Assembly: GCA_016704145.1 (NCBI GenBank)
Contig: JADJAS010000001.1
Coordinates: 62,001-126,000, forward strand
Direction of reading: 5' to 3'
Origin: Rhodocyclaceae bacterium
GTDB lineage: Bacteria; Pseudomonadota; Gammaproteobacteria; Burkholderiales; Rhodocyclaceae
Length of the DNA: 64,000 nucleotides
Shown piece by piece: positions 60,517 through 64,000 of this stretch. The notes under the pieces were generated by a model. That model made no database searches and was not told the origin of the DNA. It saw only the letters and a list, made by a program, of their open reading frames with translations. Position numbers and translations under genes: made by a program. Position 1 is the stretch's first letter, and each line of letters begins with the position of its first letter.

Positions 60517-61491
60517 ATGTCCATGACCCATCCCCGTCCCATCGTCGCCCTGTCGGGCGGTGTCGGAGGCGCCAAACTCTCCTTGGGCCTGTTGCGCACC
60601 CTGCCCGCCGACAGTCTGACCGTGATCGTCAATACGGCCGACGATTTCACGCACCTGGGATTGCGCATCTCGCCGGACGTCGATACGACCGTATACACGT
60701 TGGCGGACATCGTGAATCCGGAGACGGGTTGGGGGCGACGTGACGAAACCTGGAACTTCATGGCTGCCGCCGCCGCGCTGGGTGGCGAGACCTGGTTCCG
60801 GCTGGGTGACGGGGATATGGCCATGCATGTCGAACGCACTCGCCGACTGGCGACCGGTCAATCATTGAGCCAGATCACCGCGGACATGGCGCGGCGGTTG
60901 AACATCCCGGCAAGCATCATTCCCATGACCGACGACATCGTCGCCACGATCGTCGCGACCGACGCCGGCGACTTGGCCTTCCAGGATTATTTCGTGCGTC
61001 ACCAGTGCGCACCAGGTGTCGTGTCGTTGCGTTTCGCCGGCGCCGAACAAGCCCGCTTGGCCGCCGCGGCGGCCGCAGCCCTGGGCAACCCCGGACTCCA
61101 AGCCGTGGTGATCTGTCCGTCGAATCCTTATCTGAGCATCGATCCGATACTGGCCATCCCCGGCATGAAGGACTTGCTGCATGGCTGCCCGGCCCCGATC
61201 GTCGCGGTCTCGCCGCTGGTCGGCGGCAAGGCGGTCAAGGGGCCCACCGCCAAGATCATGACGGAACTCGACCTATCTGTTTCATCGCTGGAGATCGCGC
61301 GGCATTACGCGGGAATCATCGACGGCCTGGTGGCCGACATCGAGGACCGCCACCTGGCCGGACAATTCGACCTGCCCGTGCTGTTCACGGAAACGCTGAT
61401 GTCATCGCTCGCCGACCGCGAGCGACTGGCTTCGGAGGTGATCCGGTTCGCCGAAGGGCTGGTGAAGCAACGAAAATCACATGCCGGATGA
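60517..61491 (+). CDS. cofD: 2-phospho-L-lactate transferase CofD (coenzyme F420 biosynthesis)
   Basis: The 324-aa protein has the CofD signatures: VALSGGVGGAKLSLGLLRTL, VIVNTADDFTHLGLRISPDV, DTTVYTLADIVNPETGWGRR, ETWFRLGDGDMAMHVERT and SPLVGGKAVKGPTAKIM. CofD joins the phospholactyl-type unit to the deazaflavin Fo, making F420-0. ATG 60517 gives the family start. No other cof genes (cofC, cofE, cofG/H) are in the window. An LLM oxidoreductase gene follows 42 bases later. Confidence 0.93.
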   Translation: MSMTHPRPIVALSGGVGGAKLSLGLLRTLPADSLTVIVNTADDFTHLGLRISPDVDTTVYTLADIVNPETGWGRRDETWNFMAAAAALGGETWFRLGDGDMAMHVERTRRLATGQSLSQITADMARRLNIPASIIPMTDDIVATIVATDAGDLAFQDYFVRHQCAPGVVSLRFAGAEQARLAAAAAAALGNPGLQAVVICPSNPYLSIDPILAIPGMKDLLHGCPAPIVAVSPLVGGKAVKGPTAKIMTELDLSVSSLEIARHYAGIIDGLVADIEDRHLAGQFDLPVLFTETLMSSLADRERLASEVIRFAEGLVKQRKSHAG

Positions 61492-61533
61492 CCAGCCACG
61501 GCTGAATTTGCCACTCTCACGACTAGGAGACCC

Positions 61534-62409
61534 ATGATGCGTTTCACCCTGATGCTTGGACTGGGCGGCTACCAAGACTACCTGGAAGTCGCCCGCGTCG
61601 CCGAAGAGGCCGGCTGGTCGGCGCTGTCTCTCCCTGACAGCATATTCTTTCCACGCCAGACCGCGTCCGCATACCCCTACGCCGACACCGATGCGGTGCG
61701 ACAGTTTCTCTCGGTGGCGCCGGTCATCGAGCCTTTCGTCGCCATCGCCGGCATGGCCGCGGTGACCCGGACAATTCGCTTCTACCCGGGCGTGCTCAAG
61801 GTGCCGATCCGCCAACCGTTGTTGCTGGCGAAGTCCGTCGCCTCCCTCGCGGTCATGAGCGGCAACCGCTATTCTCTCGGCGCGGGACTCAGCCCCTGGG
61901 CAGAGGATTTCGTGTACAACGGCGTGCCTTTCGAGGATCGCGGCCATCGGATGGACGAGTGCATCGAGATCATTCGCGGCGCGCTGACCGGCGACTATTT
62001 CGAGTATCACGGCAAGCACTACGACTTTGGCCCGATGAAGATGTGCCCGGTACCCGACAAGCCCGTGCCCATTCTGATTGGTGGCCATGCCAAGCCCGCC
62101 TTGGCCCGGGCGGCACGCAGCGGCGACGGCTGGATTTCCGCCAACACCGACTTCGCCACGCTGAAATCGCTGATCGAGCAGATTGATGGGCTGCGCGCCG
62201 AGTTCGGCACTCATGGGAAAAGCGATTTCGAGATCCACGCTTTCGACGCGAGTGCCAGGACACCGGACGATTTCAAGCGACTGCGCGACATCGGCGTCAC
62301 CGACATCTGCACCAGTGCCTGGAACGTCTATGACGCCTCCACTGATCGGAAGCATAAGCTGGATGGCATTCGTCGCTTCGCCGACGAGATCATTGCCCGA
62401 ATGAATTGA
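61534..62409 (+). CDS. LLM-class F420-dependent oxidoreductase
   Basis: The 291-aa luciferase-like TIM-barrel protein has LEVARVAEEAGWSALSLPDS, LAVMSGNRYSLGAGLSPWAE and PVPILIGGHAKPALARAARS, the last being the phosphate-binding stretch of F420-type LLM enzymes. Together with cofD just upstream, F420 rather than FMN is the likely cofactor. ATG 61534 or 61537 follows AGGAG. The substrate may be a ketone or enone of the catabolic pathway. Confidence 0.87.
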   Translation: MMRFTLMLGLGGYQDYLEVARVAEEAGWSALSLPDSIFFPRQTASAYPYADTDAVRQFLSVAPVIEPFVAIAGMAAVTRTIRFYPGVLKVPIRQPLLLAKSVASLAVMSGNRYSLGAGLSPWAEDFVYNGVPFEDRGHRMDECIEIIRGALTGDYFEYHGKHYDFGPMKMCPVPDKPVPILIGGHAKPALARAARSGDGWISANTDFATLKSLIEQIDGLRAEFGTHGKSDFEIHAFDASARTPDDFKRLRDIGVTDICTSAWNVYDASTDRKHKLDGIRRFADEIIARMN

Positions 62410-62551
62410 GCCACCGTCCACGCGCTGGCGCGCCAGCGTTAGTCCGTGTGGACGATGATCGGCGGCCGCGACGAAACCAGAATTTCCCCGCACGCGATTC
62501 GCCGTGAAGTTCATGTCTTCACTGGCCAATATCCCCAGGACGACAGGAGTC

Positions 62552-62863
62552 ATGATGAAAGTTCTCAAAGCGGGTACCCGCCTCAAGAGTGCCGTCTGCG
62601 ACGCGGAGGTGATGGTGATTCGCGCAACGCCCGCCGACGTCACAATAACCTGCGGGGGCGTCGAGATGATCGGCATGCCCGACCCGAAAGTCGCCGCCGC
62701 GATCGATCCGGCGCATGCCGGCGGCTGCCTGGTCGGCAAACGTTACGTCGATGCCAAGGATCAGTTCGAGTTTCTGTGCACCAAGGGCGGCAAGGGTTCG
62801 CTGGCGCTCGACGGCGCCACTCTGACGGTCAAGCAGGCCAAAGCCCTGCCCTCCTCGGACTGA
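62552..62863 (+). CDS. Small conserved-looking protein of unknown function
   Basis: A 103-aa protein starting MMKVLKAGTRLKSAVCDAEV after AGGAGT. It has a compact beta-like pattern and three Cys (Cys17, one in TITCGG and one in GGCLVG), then FLCTKGG. It lacks a signal peptide. The acyl-CoA ligase gene begins 5 bases after its stop, so the two are co-translated and probably act together. I cannot name a family. The gap 62410-62551 holds a 16-bp palindrome (62423-62438) and nothing else I can support. Confidence 0.7.
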   Translation: MMKVLKAGTRLKSAVCDAEVMVIRATPADVTITCGGVEMIGMPDPKVAAAIDPAHAGGCLVGKRYVDAKDQFEFLCTKGGKGSLALDGATLTVKQAKALPSSD

Positions 62864-62868
62864 GCGGC

Positions 62869-64000
62869 ATGAACATCGCCATGGCGCTGGAAATGGCGGC
62901 GGAGGCGTTCCCCGACCGGGTCGCCGTCACCTCCGCCGGCACCAGCATGACATACGCGCAACTGCTGGCCGCGGCCCGCTCGGCCGGCGCGGCGATTCGC
63001 GACAGCGGCTGCCGCTACGTCGGTCTGCTCGACATCAACAGCCTGGCGGTACCGGTCGCCATCTTCGCGTCGGCCTACGCCGGCGTGCCTTATGTGCCGA
63101 TGAACTACCGGCTGACCAAGCCGGAGCTGGAGGAACTGCTGGGACGCATCGCGCCGGCCTTCCTGATCGCCGATCCCGCCTATGTCGATGGCCTGTCCAT
63201 GCCTCCGGGCATGCGCGTCGTGACGCGAACCGAACTGCTCGATCTGGCGCGCTTGCCCGCACCGGTCGATCTCGCGCCGGCCGGCGAGCCGCACGACACC
63301 GCCATCCAGCTTTTCACCAGCGGCACCACGGGCAAGCCGAAAGCGGCCATCCTCCGCCACGAGCACCTGATGTCCTACATTCTCGGCACCATCGACTTCG
63401 GTTCCGCGGCCGAGGATGACGCGGTGCTGATCTCCGTGCCGCCCTACCACATCGCCGGCATCTCTGCCGTCCTCAGTTCCACCTATGCCGGTCGTCGCAT
63501 GGTCCAGTTGCCCAACTTCGAGGCGGCGGCATGGCTCGATCTGTGCCGGAACGAGCGCGTCACCAATGCCTTTGTCGTTCCCACCGTGCTGTCCCGGGTA
63601 ATCGACCACCTGAACGCCAAGGGCGAGCAACCTGGCTGTCCGGCGCTGAAGGCCGTTGCCTACGGTGGCGGCAAGATGCCGTTGGCCGTCATCGAACGGG
63701 CAATGGAACTGTTCCCCGAGACCGGCTTCACCAACGCCTACGGACTGACGGAGACGAGCTCGACCATTGCCATCCTCGATCCCGATGATCACCGCTCCGC
63801 CATCGCCGGCGACGACCCCGCCGTGCGCAAGCGACTGACGTCGGTGGGCAAGCCGATCGCCACGGTGGAAGTAGAGATTCGCGATGATGCAGGGAAGGCT
63901 GTCGGCGTCAACCAGCCCGGCGAAATCTTCGTGCGCGGCGGGCAGGTCGCCGGTGAATATCTCGGCATGGGCAGCATGCTCGACGCCAATGGCTGGTTCC
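62869..64000 (+). CDS. AMP-forming acyl-CoA synthetase, 3' end outside the window
   Basis: From ATG 62869 the frame stays open to the right edge (377 codons). Adenylate-forming enzyme motifs are LFTSGTTGKPKAAILRHEHL (P-loop A3, near residue 152), SVPPYHIAGISAV, and NAYGLTETSSTIAIL (A5). The early part MALEMAAEAFPDRVAVTS and YVPMNYRLTKPELEELL is typical of FadD-type ligases. It should activate a carboxylic acid as its CoA ester at the entry of the pathway encoded in this region. The C-terminal lid domain is not visible. Confidence 0.92.
   Translation, partial: MNIAMALEMAAEAFPDRVAVTSAGTSMTYAQLLAAARSAGAAIRDSGCRYVGLLDINSLAVPVAIFASAYAGVPYVPMNYRLTKPELEELLGRIAPAFLIADPAYVDGLSMPPGMRVVTRTELLDLARLPAPVDLAPAGEPHDTAIQLFTSGTTGKPKAAILRHEHLMSYILGTIDFGSAAEDDAVLISVPPYHIAGISAVLSSTYAGRRMVQLPNFEAAAWLDLCRNERVTNAFVVPTVLSRVIDHLNAKGEQPGCPALKAVAYGGGKMPLAVIERAMELFPETGFTNAYGLTETSSTIAILDPDDHRSAIAGDDPAVRKRLTSVGKPIATVEVEIRDDAGKAVGVNQPGEIFVRGGQVAGEYLGMGSMLDANGWF

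Noticed and set aside
62423..62438. 16-bp palindrome after the LLM oxidoreductase gene as a terminator
   Set aside because: There is no T run on either strand after the palindrome.

Overview
The window is GC-rich DNA of a betaproteobacterium, most likely a member of the Rhodocyclales/Sterolibacteriaceae type. This is inferred from the dapC-dapD-pilU-dapE-prmB order, the PEP-CTERM surface proteins, the YkvM-type QueF, and a large acyl-CoA catabolic cluster with actinobacteria-like genes. No rRNA is present; the only tRNA is tRNA-Ser(GCU).

Layout. 1-5.3 kb: end of an exosortase/PEP-CTERM neighbourhood (two PEP-CTERM proteins, a methyltransferase, a family-1 glycosyltransferase) with a fresh IS1595-family insertion that still has its 8-bp target duplication. 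5.3-7.3 kb: a nitroreductase-like protein coupled to a ThiF/E1-like protein, a split version of the mycobacterial Rv1355c fusion. 7.4-10.9 kb: tRNA-Ser, decayed genes, an MFS transporter, queF and a Phd/ParE-type toxin-antitoxin pair.

11.0-29.7 kb is the most unusual part. Four units follow each other on the + strand. Each is a small gene (candidate immunity protein) followed by a gene whose N-terminal head is unique and whose next ~270 residues are almost identical at the DNA level. Only the last gene (20197-25347, 1716 aa) is complete: it has a phospholipase A2-like head, the shared module, RTX repeats and a C-terminal type I secretion signal. The three upstream genes stop soon after the shared module and carry the same short replacement tail, whose stop codon abuts or overlaps the next gene. 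Heads and partners match in kind: papain-like head with a membrane-anchored extracytoplasmic protein, two hydrophobic heads with two small two-helix membrane proteins, and the PLA2 head with an exported beta-propeller. Two related promoters, a 108-bp leader repeat and short leader ORFs start the two transcription units. A type I exporter (ABC protein and HlyD) lies downstream, separated by an MntA-HepT pair. I read this as a polymorphic toxin system in mirror image: the secretion signal is C-terminal, so the toxic part varies at the N-terminus, and the truncated genes are a store of heads.

29.7-43.8 kb: housekeeping (EamA permease, lysine biosynthesis, a PilU-like motor ATPase, PrmB), a PEP-synthase-like protein with a KaiC-like N-terminus, an arsenic operon (arsR, arsC, acr3, rhodanese, a deleted thioredoxin, an ArsP-like permease), a GST and a lipoprotein.

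43.9-64 kb: a catabolic island, mostly on the - strand: crotonases including a BadI/MenB-like ring hydrolase, two thiolase-like/DUF35 pairs, two class III CoA-transferases (one lacking the catalytic Asp), an old-yellow-enzyme reductase, EtfA with a membrane ETF:quinone-type oxidoreductase, and an acyl-CoA ligase running off the right edge. Interspersed are coenzyme F420 genes (NpdG, CofD, an LLM oxidoreductase, a Ddn-type protein), rare outside actinobacteria and archaea. Together they suggest CoA-dependent breakdown of a cyclic, steroid- or terpenoid-like acid.
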